Assembly: GCA_027487685.1 (NCBI GenBank)
Contig: JAIYDC010000010.1
Location: forward strand, 1 to 43,388
Direction: 5' to 3'
Length of the DNA: 43,388 nucleotides
DNA from: Pseudomonadota bacterium
GTDB taxonomy: Bacteria > Bdellovibrionota > Bacteriovoracia > Bacteriovoracales > Bacteriovoracaceae
Each line of letters opens with the position of its first letter. Position 1 is the stretch's first letter. Both the position numbers and the translations under genes were made by a program. Below, piece by piece: positions 16,295-24,755 of this stretch. The notes beneath the pieces are model-generated. The model saw nothing but the letters and a program-made list of their open reading frames with translations. It was not told where the DNA came from and did not search any database.

Positions 16295-17743
16295 ATGGAC
16301 CTCTCTCAGCTGATCTCTCAGGCCGACCTCATTAAGCGTCGCTCCGCTATTAAAAAAGTATTCTTTTATCGCATCTGTGGTGCCGGCATGGGTCCTGCTG
16401 CCGTGCTCGTAAAACAGGCCGGCTTCGACGTTCATGGTGCCGATTCCGCCTACTATCCTCCCATGAGCACCTTCCTTGAAACCACGGGAATCCCTTTATT
16501 TAAACTGGATGAGGTGACACCGGAGTTCTTGCGACGCTACGACTTGATCGTTGTTGGAAACTCCGTCTCTGGCAAGGCCGAAGCCGCTCGCATGATTGAG
16601 CAAGCAGGGGTTCCGTTTACGTCCTTCCCCTCAGCGCTTGGGTCCCTGGTACTGAAGGATAAAAATGTCATCGGTATCGCTGGAACTCACGGTAAGACGA
16701 CCACGACTTATTTTATGACTCAGCTACTTGAGAAGCTGGGGCAGAACCCAGGCTATCTCGTCGGTGGCATCATTGAGGGGCGTGATCCGGCAAAACTCGG
16801 AGATAAGTATTTCGTGATTGAGTCCGACGAGTACGATTCAGCTTATTTCCACAAAATTTCTAAGTTCCGTCTTTATGAACTCAAGCACATGATTCTCACG
16901 AGCCTTGAGTATGACCACGCCGATATCTTCGCTTCCGTGGAGAAGATCGAAGACGAATTCCGTGCGATTCTACCGGACCTTCACTCGACTCTGGTCATCA
17001 ATCAGGAGTACGCCTCGGCGATGAAGCTCTACCGTGAGTACGTTGGTAAAAATTCGGCCCAGAAGTGGTTCCTTTACGGAGAGGGCTCGGAATCCGGCCC
17101 TCAAAATGTGTGCACATTCGAAAATGGCTCAGAGTTCTCTGTGACTTGGAAGGGCGAAAGTCTCCCATTCACCTCTAGTGTCGTGGGTCAGCATAACGTT
17201 CTTAATCTCACGAGCTGCATCCTCTTCCTCCTCTCAGAGGGCTTCGCTCCCGCCGACGTCCAGCGGGCCGCCCGTGAGATTGGTATGGTTAAGCGGCGGC
17301 AGGAAGTGAGGGGCACCTACAAAAATATGACCGTCATCGATGACTTCGCTCACCACCCACGCGCTATAACAGTGACCCTCGATGCCGTCCGAGCGCGCTT
17401 TAAAGGTAAGAAGATTATCACGATCTTTGAGCCCATCTCCGCGACGGCCCGTTCTTCCATTTTTCAGGCGGAGTTTCGTGACTCTCTTGCGGCCTCTGAT
17501 AAGGTGATCATCGCAAAGGCCAGCATCCCGACCACGGCCCTTAACGGTAAGGACCTCGACGTTGACCTTTTAGCGCGGGAACTCGGTGACCGAGGAAGGC
17601 CATCTGCCTGCGTGACCACCCTCGCAGACCTGCGGCAAACGATCGATCAGTACAACGAAACGGATAGCGTGCTCTTGGTTCTGAGTAACCGCACGTGCCT
17701 GGGACTTTGGGAGTCGAGCTTTGTTCAAGAACTTACGCCCTAG
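16295..17743 (+). CDS. mpl: UDP-N-acetylmuramate:L-alanyl-gamma-D-glutamyl-meso-diaminopimelate ligase (Mpl)
   Basis: Mpl attaches recovered murein tripeptide to UDP-MurNAc, returning it to peptidoglycan synthesis. The 482-residue Mur ligase has the N-terminal motif ICGAGMGPAAVLVKQAG (28-44), then GADSAYYPPMSTFLE (48-62), which is typical of Mpl rather than MurC. The ATP-binding site is GTHGKTTT (130-137) and the Mpl-type DDFAHHP stretch lies near 340. The ATG at 16295 has AAGGA 8 bases upstream and is preferred over an in-frame TTG two codons earlier. That AAGGA lies inside a large leader hairpin. The 3' end overlaps by 23 bases the TTG start of the lipoprotein gene. Confidence 0.93.
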   Translation: MDLSQLISQADLIKRRSAIKKVFFYRICGAGMGPAAVLVKQAGFDVHGADSAYYPPMSTFLETTGIPLFKLDEVTPEFLRRYDLIVVGNSVSGKAEAARMIEQAGVPFTSFPSALGSLVLKDKNVIGIAGTHGKTTTTYFMTQLLEKLGQNPGYLVGGIIEGRDPAKLGDKYFVIESDEYDSAYFHKISKFRLYELKHMILTSLEYDHADIFASVEKIEDEFRAILPDLHSTLVINQEYASAMKLYREYVGKNSAQKWFLYGEGSESGPQNVCTFENGSEFSVTWKGESLPFTSSVVGQHNVLNLTSCILFLLSEGFAPADVQRAAREIGMVKRRQEVRGTYKNMTVIDDFAHHPRAITVTLDAVRARFKGKKIITIFEPISATARSSIFQAEFRDSLAASDKVIIAKASIPTTALNGKDLDVDLLARELGDRGRPSACVTTLADLRQTIDQYNETDSVLLVLSNRTCLGLWESSFVQELTP

Positions 17744-19448
17744 CGCACTCGCTCTTACACTCTGTTTGGGCTCGGTCAGCTCCTGTGCCTCCTCCCCGAT
17801 ACAGTGGGAGGGAGACCTCAAGAAGCATGCAAAAAGCTACATGCACGCATTCGACGACTTTCGAAAAAAGATCTGCGTTCCTAAGGCCGAGACGCTCTTT
17901 GATCAGTATCTTTTAGCATACCGGGGACAGGGTTACTGGATTCCCGAACTTGAAGGTGACGTCGACGTCGAAACCATCCGTTCGCTCCTTCCTCAGATGG
18001 AACGAAAGCTTTCCTGGATCAGAACCCAGCGGGAGCTCGTGGAGCGGAAAGGTATTCCCCTTGCCAATGTGACGAAGGAATCTCGATCGCTTTTAGGCCG
18101 ACTCCTCGCTTTGAAGAAAACGGAACTGTCCCCAGATGAGGTACAACGGACAGCTGCCCGAAAAGAGTCATTGAAGCTTCTGGGGGATCTCCTGAGGAGC
18201 TACGAAGTACTGATTAAGAAGGTCTCGTTTCTCTCGAGTTTTCAGTACCCGGTTGATCACTTGAAGAACCGGAAGGTGCACGACAGTTACCGGGAGAAAG
18301 AAGACCTGGAGTCGGTCAAAATCTCCAATTACACCTTCCTCTATCGAAAACTGCTCGAGGACGGAGCGTACAACAAGGACCGGAGCGGCTCCGACATCTA
18401 CCTCCGGACTACCATTGACTCCCTCCACTTTGAACTCGCTCAACACGACTTCTACCTCTCCGAGGATGCCCGCTATGACGCTGACTTTGTGCTGGCGAAG
18501 ATAGAATCCGAACTCGGAAAGGGCAGGGCCAGGATCTCAGAGCGCCTTGAGGAGTGGGAGGAGAGGACTCAGCGGACTTACGATTTCTACCACTCGCTGA
18601 CACTTCCAGAGAACCAAGTGCCTGCGATTGCAGGGGATCGTTCCTCAACACCGAACCGTCAACTTATTCGCGAGCATAATCGCGCCGCGGACCGGCTTAA
18701 AGATTACGTTTATACGAAGCAAGCCGAGGTTTACAAGCATTGGCTGAATCAGCCGGAACTGGCGCGAGCCATCTTTGTCTTAGAAACGATCCTTTTAAAC
18801 GAAGTGGGTGGTGTCGATGGTGAGGATGCTCTCGAGCGAATGGATGTCGCGCGGGTGGTGATGAACCGACTCGACAAGCCGAAGTACCTTGCTATCGGAA
18901 AGAAAGAGTTCATCCTACCCTACCTCCTGAAGACCAATAGCGCGTTTGCGGTTCAGAATGAACGCTGGCTTAACGCTCTCTTTAAGCAAGGAGAATTCTC
19001 TTTTACGTACTACTACATGGGCGGCGTCGCTAAAATCTTTTGTCCCGACATGGCGCCAGGCGCCCGGAAGCTCAGGCAGCGAAACGTCGAGATCGCTCTC
19101 CAGGTTTTAAAGGAAACCCCTACATCGTTTAAGACCACCCGCTACTTTTCCCGAGCGAGCATGATCGGTCGGATTCACATGGACTCTATCTGGGAAGATT
19201 ACATCCCGTACCCCGAAAGACCGGGTCTCCTCGCCAGTGGCCAGGACCGTCTCCTCGCTGAGTTTCAGGCCGGCAATTACACTTATCATTACGCTTTCAC
19301 TGATCCGGAGTTTTCCATTTACCAGGTTTTAGAGATCGGTGGCCGGACTTATTCCCTCGGAGAGAGGAGTGGGCTCAAGCTTTTCTTTGAGCACCGGAAT
19401 CCACACTATTTTCGCTACTTCACAAAAACTGAAATCAAGAGTCAGTAG
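17721..19448 (+). CDS. Large lipoprotein with a possible cell-wall-hydrolase-like C-terminal region
   Basis: A 575-residue protein with a lipoprotein signal: hydrophobic residues 9-18 and lipobox VSSC with the lipidated C22. Residues 80-330 are mostly charged helices. Around residue 350, VLETILLNEVGGVDGED is followed by MDVARVVMNRLD. This pattern faintly recalls SleB/CwlJ-type hydrolases, where a Glu precedes an A-x-V-x-NR helix. I treat that as a weak inference. The start is TTG (17721) with GGGAG (17709-17713) 7 bases upstream, inside the end of mpl; no other start would keep the signal peptide. The 23-base overlap implies translational coupling to Mpl, so a role in wall turnover is plausible. 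Confidence 0.8.
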   Translation: MFKNLRPSALALTLCLGSVSSCASSPIQWEGDLKKHAKSYMHAFDDFRKKICVPKAETLFDQYLLAYRGQGYWIPELEGDVDVETIRSLLPQMERKLSWIRTQRELVERKGIPLANVTKESRSLLGRLLALKKTELSPDEVQRTAARKESLKLLGDLLRSYEVLIKKVSFLSSFQYPVDHLKNRKVHDSYREKEDLESVKISNYTFLYRKLLEDGAYNKDRSGSDIYLRTTIDSLHFELAQHDFYLSEDARYDADFVLAKIESELGKGRARISERLEEWEERTQRTYDFYHSLTLPENQVPAIAGDRSSTPNRQLIREHNRAADRLKDYVYTKQAEVYKHWLNQPELARAIFVLETILLNEVGGVDGEDALERMDVARVVMNRLDKPKYLAIGKKEFILPYLLKTNSAFAVQNERWLNALFKQGEFSFTYYYMGGVAKIFCPDMAPGARKLRQRNVEIALQVLKETPTSFKTTRYFSRASMIGRIHMDSIWEDYIPYPERPGLLASGQDRLLAEFQAGNYTYHYAFTDPEFSIYQVLEIGGRTYSLGERSGLKLFFEHRNPHYFRYFTKTEIKSQ

Positions 19449-19486
19449 AGTCCTTTTATTTACGATGATTTATTCTGAAATTCTTT

Positions 19487-19515
19487 TTGATAAACTGCCG
19501 CATAAAAGGTATAAA
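19487..19515 (+). promoter_or_regulatory. Promoter of metK
   Basis: TTGATA (19487-19492) and TATAAA (19510-19515) are separated by exactly 17 bases, each matching the sigma-70 consensus at five of six positions. The predicted start near 19522 gives a leader of about 40 bases before the metK ATG at 19563. I see no riboswitch-like structure in that leader. Confidence 0.7.
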
Positions 19516-19562
19516 ACCCAACACTAGATTATTATTTGTTTAGACCTCACAGGAGCACATCT

Positions 19563-20732
19563 ATGTTGAAAGATTATATGTTTACCTCTGAATCTGTGAC
19601 CGAGGGCCACCCGGACAAGATCGCCGATCAAATCTCAGATGCCGTCCTTGATGCCATGCTTATGCAGGACCCAAAGTCGCGCGTTGCCTGCGAGACTCTT
19701 ATCACGACAGGACTCGTGGTTGTTGCTGGTGAAGTCACCACCGGGGCCAACGTTGATATCAATGAAACCGTAAGGAATACCATCCGGAAGATCGGCTACG
19801 ATCACTCTGATAAAGGCTTCGACGCTAGCACTTGTGGCGTCACCATCGCCCTCGGAAAGCAGTCTCAGGATATTGCTATTGGGGTCAACGAAGGCGAAGG
19901 CAAGTTCCTTGACCAGGGCGCCGGCGACCAGGGTCTTATGTTCGGCTACGCGATCAATGAAACCGAAAGTTTCATGCCGATGACCATCGACCTTTCTCAT
20001 AAGCTCGCCAAGCGTCTCTCAGAAGTCCGTCACAATGGAACACTCAAGGACCTTCGCGCTGACGGAAAGACTCAGGTCACGGCCCAGTACCTAGACGGGA
20101 AGCTCGCTCGCATCGACGCGATCGTAGTCTCTACTCAGCATGCTGAGAGCATGACTCAGAAGCAGATCGAAGAAGGCATCATGGAAGAGGTGATTAAGAA
20201 AACCGTTCCGGCCAACCTCATCGATAAAAATACGAAGTACTTCATCAATCCTACCGGTCGTTTTGTTATCGGTGGACCCATGGGAGACTGCGGTCTCACT
20301 GGCCGGAAGATTATCGTCGATACCTACGGTGGGCACGGTGCACACGGTGGTGGAGCTTTCTCTGGAAAAGATCCATCTAAGGTTGACCGGTCTGCTGCCT
20401 ATGCTGCTCGCCACATCGCTAAGAACGTCGTTGCCGCAGGCCTTGCTGACCGCGCGCTCGTTCAGGTTGCCTACGCCATCGGAGTCGCCAGGCCGATGTC
20501 TCTCCTCATCGATACTTTCGGAACAGCTAAGGTCGATGAAAAAAAGCTTACTGCTGCCATTAATGAACTTTTTGACATGCGGCCGAAGGCCATCATTCAA
20601 CGCCTAGACCTTCTTCGCCCGATCTACTCTGAAACTGCTGCCTATGGGCATTTCGGTCGGACGTCGCAGACCGGTTTCACCTGGGAGCGACTGGATATGG
20701 TAGACAAGCTCAAAGGTATGTTCTCGAAATAA
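19563..20732 (+). CDS. metK: S-adenosylmethionine synthetase
   Basis: MetK makes S-adenosylmethionine from methionine and ATP. The 389-residue protein begins with [20 protein letters not shown] and contains [12 protein letters not shown], the ATP-binding signature. It also contains the glycine- and aspartate-containing [16 protein letters not shown], the phosphate-binding signature. Length is normal (E. coli 384). The ATG at 19563 has AGGAG (19551-19555) 7 bases upstream; an in-frame TTG at 19536 lacks a site and is rejected. It has its own promoter and an intrinsic terminator, so it is monocistronic. Confidence 0.98.
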   Translation: MLKDYMFTSESVTEGHPDKIADQISDAVLDAMLMQDPKSRVACETLITTGLVVVAGEVTTGANVDINETVRNTIRKIGYDHSDKGFDASTCGVTIALGKQSQDIAIGVNEGEGKFLDQGAGDQGLMFGYAINETESFMPMTIDLSHKLAKRLSEVRHNGTLKDLRADGKTQVTAQYLDGKLARIDAIVVSTQHAESMTQKQIEEGIMEEVIKKTVPANLIDKNTKYFINPTGRFVIGGPMGDCGLTGRKIIVDTYGGHGAHGGGAFSGKDPSKVDRSAAYAARHIAKNVVAAGLADRALVQVAYAIGVARPMSLLIDTFGTAKVDEKKLTAAINELFDMRPKAIIQRLDLLRPIYSETAAYGHFGRTSQTGFTWERLDMVDKLKGMFSK

Positions 20733-20753
20733 CCTTTCCTCAATTTCATTTTA

Positions 20754-20783
20754 AAGGCCACCATTGCGTGGCCCTTTTTTTTT
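20754..20783 (+). terminator. Rho-independent terminator of metK
   Basis: GGCCAC (20756-20761) pairs with GTGGCC (20768-20773) around a six-base loop, followed by a run of nine T (20775-20783). It lies about 25 bases after the metK stop. Confidence 0.85.
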
Positions 20784-20821
20784 GACTGTTCCCACCTCCT
20801 GTTTTGCGATAGCCTTGTTTT

Positions 20822-21055
20822 ATGCAGCAACTCTTCTTTCTCGCGCGGCACATTCCCTTCTGGGCAGTACCACTCATGGTCCTCGGTGGTGAATTTGCCT
20901 ACCTTTATTGGCTACGTAAGAAGCGCGCGACTGCTGTTTTCTGTCTTATGTTGGTCTTCATTGGTGCGCTCTCTACTGTATTTTACGTTTGGGCCGGAGG
21001 CCCAGAGCGATCCGTAAAGCAGATTAAGAAATGGCACCGCGATCATTTCACATAA
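20822..21055 (+). CDS. Small two-helix membrane protein
   Basis: A 77-residue protein that I do not recognise. Two hydrophobic segments (about residues 11-31 and 37-58) are joined by a short positively charged loop (RKKRA). The tail KQIKKWHRDHF is basic. By the positive-inside rule both the loop and the N-terminus topology are ambiguous. It sits alone between the metK terminator and the regulator promoters. A TTGACT (20782-20787) overlapping the terminator T run could serve as a -35, but no good -10 is seen. Confidence 0.6.
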   Translation: MQQLFFLARHIPFWAVPLMVLGGEFAYLYWLRKKRATAVFCLMLVFIGALSTVFYVWAGGPERSVKQIKKWHRDHFT

Positions 21056-21066
21056 CATCGTCTTAC

Positions 21067-21153
21067 AATTGACACCTATAAATTAAGCTTCTGAAATTGT
21101 TCGGTTCGTCTAAGGTCTGAAAATTGACACCCGGACTTTGACTCCGGTAAATT
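21067..21153 (+). promoter_or_regulatory. Tandem promoters with a direct repeat upstream of the NtrC-type regulator
   Basis: The 10-base direct repeat AATTGACACC occurs at 21067-21076 and 21122-21131, 55 bases apart, each carrying a perfect TTGACA. The first pairs with TGAAAT (21092-21097, 17-base spacer). The second pairs with TAAATT (21148-21153, 18-base spacer). Transcripts would start near 21104 and 21160. The proximal start leaves only about 12 bases before the ATG at 21172. Confidence 0.5.
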
Positions 21154-21167
21154 CAAATCTCCGGAGG
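21131..21167 (+). promoter_or_regulatory. Alternative hairpins overlapping the regulator's ribosome binding site
   Basis: TCCGG at 21143-21147 can pair with CCGGA at 21131-21135. As CTCCGG (21142-21147) it can instead pair with CCGGAG at 21161-21166, which contains the GGAGG ribosome binding site (21163-21167). The two pairings exclude each other. In the second form translation of the regulator would be blocked, and only transcripts from the distal promoter would carry both arms. Confidence 0.4.
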
Positions 21168-21171
21168 CCTA

Positions 21172-22683
21172 ATGGATGATATGAATTTCCTGCATCAAAG
21201 TTTTGATGGCGCTAACCTCATGAACTTTCCGCCGATCATTATCGTCGAAGACGACAAGCTTCTCGGGCTTAGTCTGAAGAAGTATCTTGAGCAGACTCTG
21301 AAACTCGATGTTCAGCTCTATACGAGTTCTGAAGATCTTCTCATGAACTTTGCCCGCTCTCAACCCAAGGATGCGCCATTCTGTCTCGTGACTGACATCA
21401 GCCTCGAGCAGGGCTCCGACGGCCTTCTTTTGATTGATATTCTCAAGGATAAAGGCTTCGAGTTTGTCTCGATCGTCATGACTGGTTTTGCGAGCATCGA
21501 GACAGCTATCGCTGCTACCAAAAAAGGTGTTTTCCACTACCTCACAAAACCCTTTGAACTTGAGAATCTAAAAAAGCTTATTATCCAGGCCCTCCAGACC
21601 AAACTCAAGACGGTTCTCCCTCGTGAGATTGTAACCGCAGGAGAGGGTGTCTTCGAGTCAGCTAGACTGAAGGTCCCATCCCGGCTTCGGCTCGATCGGC
21701 CTACGGTCGAAGATTCCTTCCAGGGAATGATTGGTCGCTCCAGGTCCATGAGAGACGTTTTTGAGCGCATCGAAAAGGTGGCGCGCACGGACTCAACGAT
21801 TCTTATCACCGGACCATCAGGTACAGGCAAGGAGCTTGTAGCTGGTGCCATTCACAAGCTCTCGTCTCGCGGCGCTAAGAGCAGAATCTCAGTAAATTGC
21901 GGTGCGATTCCTGCCGAGCTCCTTGAGAGCGAGCTTTTTGGCCACATCAAGGGTTCCTTCACCGGTGCGATCTCCAACCGCAAGGGTCGCTTCGAACTCG
22001 CTCAGAATGGAACCATCTTCCTTGATGAGATCGGTGATATGCCTCAGCTTCTTCAGGTCAAACTCCTGCGCGTTCTACAGGAAAGAGTTATTGAGCAGGT
22101 GGGTTCTTCCGAAACTATGCCTATCGATGTCCGAGTCATCGCAGCGACTCATCGGGATCTGGATAAGTCTGTACTTGAGGGCAAGTTCCGTGAGGACCTC
22201 TTCTACAGACTCAATGTCATACCGATTAAAATGCCTGCCTTAAAAGAGCGGCGAGAGGATATTCCGCTTCTCATCTCTCACTTCCTTGACCGCTTTGTCT
22301 CTGCAGATCGGTCTAATGAAATCAGTTTTGCTTCACTCACGATGGATCTTCTCATGGGCTATGATTGGCCAGGGAACGTCCGGGAGCTCGAGAATGTCAT
22401 TGAACGCCTCGTGATCCTTCGTGGGGGATATGAAATTCTTCCTGAAGATCTTCCTGCGAAAATCTTCCGGTCGAATCCCTTGGCGACCCAACAGTACAAG
22501 ACTCTCTTCGAACTCCCTGACTTAGGAGTGGATTTAAAGCAAATTCTTTCAGATATCGAAGACTCATTGATTATGCAGGCAATGAACCGGACTCGTGGCA
22601 ATAAGAATCAGGCATCCAAGCTTCTGACACTTAACCGGACCACTCTCATCGAAAAGATGAAGAAAAAAAATCTCGAGTTATGA
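21172..22683 (+). CDS. NtrC-family sigma-54-dependent response regulator
   Basis: A 503-residue activator with the three classic domains. The receiver (about 20-140) has the acidic pair E26-D27, phospho-acceptor D75 (VTDIS), T104 and K126 (YLTKPF). The AAA+ domain has Walker A GPSGTGK (214-220), the sigma-54 contact loop GSFTGA (261-266, a tolerated variant of GAFTGA) and Walker B IFLDEIG (282-288). The C-terminal Fis-type helix-turn-helix is near 470-500 (RGNKNQASKLLTLNRTTL). On phosphorylation it would open sigma-54 promoters. No cognate kinase is adjacent; the kinase at 37909 is a candidate only by proximity to flagellar genes. A FlrC/FlgR-like role is possible but unproven. A strong terminator follows. 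Confidence 0.93.
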   Translation: MDDMNFLHQSFDGANLMNFPPIIIVEDDKLLGLSLKKYLEQTLKLDVQLYTSSEDLLMNFARSQPKDAPFCLVTDISLEQGSDGLLLIDILKDKGFEFVSIVMTGFASIETAIAATKKGVFHYLTKPFELENLKKLIIQALQTKLKTVLPREIVTAGEGVFESARLKVPSRLRLDRPTVEDSFQGMIGRSRSMRDVFERIEKVARTDSTILITGPSGTGKELVAGAIHKLSSRGAKSRISVNCGAIPAELLESELFGHIKGSFTGAISNRKGRFELAQNGTIFLDEIGDMPQLLQVKLLRVLQERVIEQVGSSETMPIDVRVIAATHRDLDKSVLEGKFREDLFYRLNVIPIKMPALKERREDIPLLISHFLDRFVSADRSNEISFASLTMDLLMGYDWPGNVRELENVIERLVILRGGYEILPEDLPAKIFRSNPLATQQYKTLFELPDLGVDLKQILSDIEDSLIMQAMNRTRGNKNQASKLLTLNRTTLIEKMKKKNLEL

Positions 22684-22685
22684 TC

Positions 22686-22714
22686 AAAGGGTCCCATTTG
22701 GGACCCTTTTTTTT
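22686..22714 (+). terminator. Rho-independent terminator of the regulator gene
   Basis: A 10-base-pair stem (22686-22695 AAAGGGTCCC with 22700-22709 GGGACCCTTT) closes a 4-base loop. It is part of a run of eight T ending at 22714, three bases after the stop. Confidence 0.92.
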
Positions 22715-22730
22715 AACCTAAGGATGCCCT

Positions 22731-23696
22731 TTGCTTCAGACAACACCTCTCTTAAAGCTAGATTCTCTTAGCCGTCTTACAGGTTGTGAGATTTATGGGA
22801 AGGCAGAGTTCCTGCACATCGGCGGAAGCGTGAAGGACCGGGCCGCCGAGGCGATGCTTGATGCTGCTCTCGCAAGCGGTGAACTATCGCCCGGTGGCGT
22901 TTTAGTCGAGGGAACGGCCGGGAATACAGGAATCGGCCTCGCAGTCTATGCTGCGCGCAAACAGATCAGCTGCGTGATTGTTATGCCCGACAATCAATCG
23001 GCAGAAAAGTACCAGACGCTACAGGCCCTAGGTGTGGAGCTTATCAGAGTGCCTCCATGTCCTTTTTCTAACCCTGATCACTTTTATCATACGGCACGAA
23101 GAATCGCGCAAGAGCGTGGAGCTTTCTGGGTCAACCAATTTGAAAACACGGCCAACTACCGGGCCCACTACCACACGACGGGACCTGAGATCTGGGAACA
23201 AACCTCAGGAAATGTAGATGCGTTTCTGTGTGCGGCAGGTACTGGGGGAACCATCGGAGGCGTCTCACGCTTTCTTAAAGAAAAGAACCCTGCTGTTCAA
23301 ATTGGCCTCATCGATCCGGCGGGCTCCGGTCTCCATAGTTACCTCACAACAGGTGAACTCAAGGCGAGCGGATCCTCGATCACGGAGGGGATTGGCATCA
23401 TGCGCTTGACTGAAAATTTCCGGGCGGCAACGATCGATGGCTCACAGGTCGTGAATGACCAGGATATGATAAGTATGCTTTTCCACCTGGCCCGCCAGGA
23501 GGGGCTGCTCGTTGGAACATCCTCGGCCCTGAATGCCTTTGGTGCCTACGCCTATGCCGCCGCTCACCAGGGTTCGGGGAAGGTCATTGTCACTATCCTC
23601 TGCGACTCGGGCTCACGCTATGCCTCTAAGATCTTCGACGAAGTTTTCCTTCATGGAAAAAACCTCGATCCCATGAGGCCCCTACCAAAGCTTTAA
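22731..23696 (+). CDS. cysK: Cysteine synthase (O-acetylserine sulfhydrylase family)
   Basis: A 321-residue PLP enzyme of the fold type II beta-synthase group. The PLP lysine is K35 in GGSVKDRAA. The phosphate and carboxylate loops are EGTAGNTGIGLA (60-71) and AAGTGGTIGG (168-177). GITEGIG-type residues appear near 218-223 (SSITEGIG). It makes cysteine from O-acetylserine and sulfide; a cystathionine beta-synthase-like role is less likely because the length is that of CysK. The start is TTG (22731), with AAGGA at 22720-22724; the nearby ATG at 22724 is out of frame. It follows the regulator's terminator by only 16 bases, so its promoter must lie in or upstream of that terminator, or read-through occurs. 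Confidence 0.92.
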   Translation: MLQTTPLLKLDSLSRLTGCEIYGKAEFLHIGGSVKDRAAEAMLDAALASGELSPGGVLVEGTAGNTGIGLAVYAARKQISCVIVMPDNQSAEKYQTLQALGVELIRVPPCPFSNPDHFYHTARRIAQERGAFWVNQFENTANYRAHYHTTGPEIWEQTSGNVDAFLCAAGTGGTIGGVSRFLKEKNPAVQIGLIDPAGSGLHSYLTTGELKASGSSITEGIGIMRLTENFRAATIDGSQVVNDQDMISMLFHLARQEGLLVGTSSALNAFGAYAYAAAHQGSGKVIVTILCDSGSRYASKIFDEVFLHGKNLDPMRPLPKL

Positions 23697-23716
23697 GTTT
23701 CTTACACCTAGAAAAG

Positions 23717-23733
23717 TGATGAAGGATTCATCA
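23717..23733 (+). repeat. Short perfect hairpin after cysK
   Basis: TGATGAA (23717-23723) and TTCATCA (23727-23733) form a 7-base-pair stem with a 3-base loop, 20 bases after the cysK stop. No T tract follows, so it is at best a weak terminator. The rest of 23697-23828 holds no convincing signal. Confidence 0.3.
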
Positions 23734-23828
23734 ACCCTTACTTCTCGGAAAAATCCAATGAGGTCAAAAAGCACCTTTGACGGCATTGAAGAATTCTCTT
23801 AGCCTGAATCTCTTATGGAGAACTACAA

Positions 23829-23903
23829 ATGAATAAAGTTCTATGGCTCAGCTTCTTAATGCTCTCGGTCGCACTGATGGGTCTTAAGGCGATCAATTTT
23901 TAA
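23829..23903 (+). CDS. 24-residue hydrophobic micro-ORF
   Basis: An ATG at 23829 opens a 24-codon frame whose product (MNKVLWLSFLMLSVALMGLK plus AINF) is one membrane-spanning helix with a single Lys near each end. GGAG (23817-23820) is placed 8 bases upstream, as good a site as the larger genes here have. Its stop overlaps by two bases the stop of the convergent mlaD. Such single-helix peptides can be membrane regulators or toxins, but the function here is unknown, and chance remains possible for so short a frame. Confidence 0.45.
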   Translation: MNKVLWLSFLMLSVALMGLKAINF

Positions 23904-24748
23904 TCAGCACTTGGCCTTTTACCCTCTGAGTTCTTGATTGACTCACGGATGAAGTACTTGATGACCTTGTTCCGCTGAGCACCCCCCAAGAGGGCCCTTA
24001 GGTCGTCGTGAACGGCGTCGTCATAGATCAGTGCGTTTGCGGTACCTGGCCCTTTTTCGATCCGTGAGAGCACGCGGTCGAGGGAACCGGAAGCCTTCGA
24101 GAGATTTCCCATCCCGACACTTACTTCCTTGGCCATGGCGCCAAGCTTGGCCATTCGGAGTTCGGTCGTGACCGCTTCAAGGTTTCCAGCGGTCCGGTTA
24201 AGAGAGGCGACCGTTGATGTGAGCTGGTTTCCGTTGTCGAGTCGAGTGAGGACAGCGTCCAGTTTCAAAAGGATCCGCTCAGTTACTGTCGCGATCGAGT
24301 CGCCCTTATTCATAATCTGCTTCATATCGATGGATTCCTCTGCGAGCAAGAGGTCCTTCTCGGGGTCAAAAGCCGCTGTCTCAGGTCGGCCCTTAAAAAC
24401 CTCTACATACTTATCCCCTACGAGACCTGCCGTTGAGACCGATACCCGGGAGTCTGCTTTAATCCATTTCAATTGGCTCTGGAGGATCCTGAGGGTCAAA
24501 TCCACGGCATCTTCATTTGCAATCTGGATATCTTCTACGCTTCCGATCCGGATCCCCATGAGCTCTACGTAGGAGCCGGTCTTTAAATTCGAAACATTGG
24601 GCACCCGAGCGCGGATCGTAACTTTCGGTTCGAAGAGCGAACTCTCTTTTCCGATGCTAACGACCAGGATCATCAGAACAACGGTCAAAGCGCTGATGAA
24701 GATTCCTACTTTGATCAGATTTGTCTGGTCTTTTTTTCTGAATATCAT
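23900..24748 (-). CDS. mlaD: MCE-domain phospholipid-transport protein (MlaD-like)
   Basis: A 282-residue protein with an N-terminal membrane anchor (about 12-33) and one MCE domain (about 40-120), containing LKTGSYVELMGIRIGSVEDI and STAGLVGDKYVEV. MlaD forms a periplasmic hexameric ring on the MlaEF ABC core and passes phospholipids between the membranes. After the MCE domain come about 150 residues of helical, coiled-coil-like sequence, longer than E. coli MlaD (183 residues in total). This extension is common in MCE proteins outside Enterobacteria. It is last in the operon, 7 bases after mlaF. Confidence 0.9.
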   Translation of the reverse strand: MIFRKKDQTNLIKVGIFISALTVVLMILVVSIGKESSLFEPKVTIRARVPNVSNLKTGSYVELMGIRIGSVEDIQIANEDAVDLTLRILQSQLKWIKADSRVSVSTAGLVGDKYVEVFKGRPETAAFDPEKDLLLAEESIDMKQIMNKGDSIATVTERILLKLDAVLTRLDNGNQLTSTVASLNRTAGNLEAVTTELRMAKLGAMAKEVSVGMGNLSKASGSLDRVLSRIEKGPGTANALIYDDAVHDDLRALLGGAQRNKVIKYFIRESIKNSEGKRPSAD

Positions 24749-24755
24749 GGTTATC

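Noticed and set aside
19449-19562. Possible SAM riboswitch before metK
   Set aside because: The leader from the predicted promoter is only about 40 bases and shows no paired stems or conserved riboswitch core.
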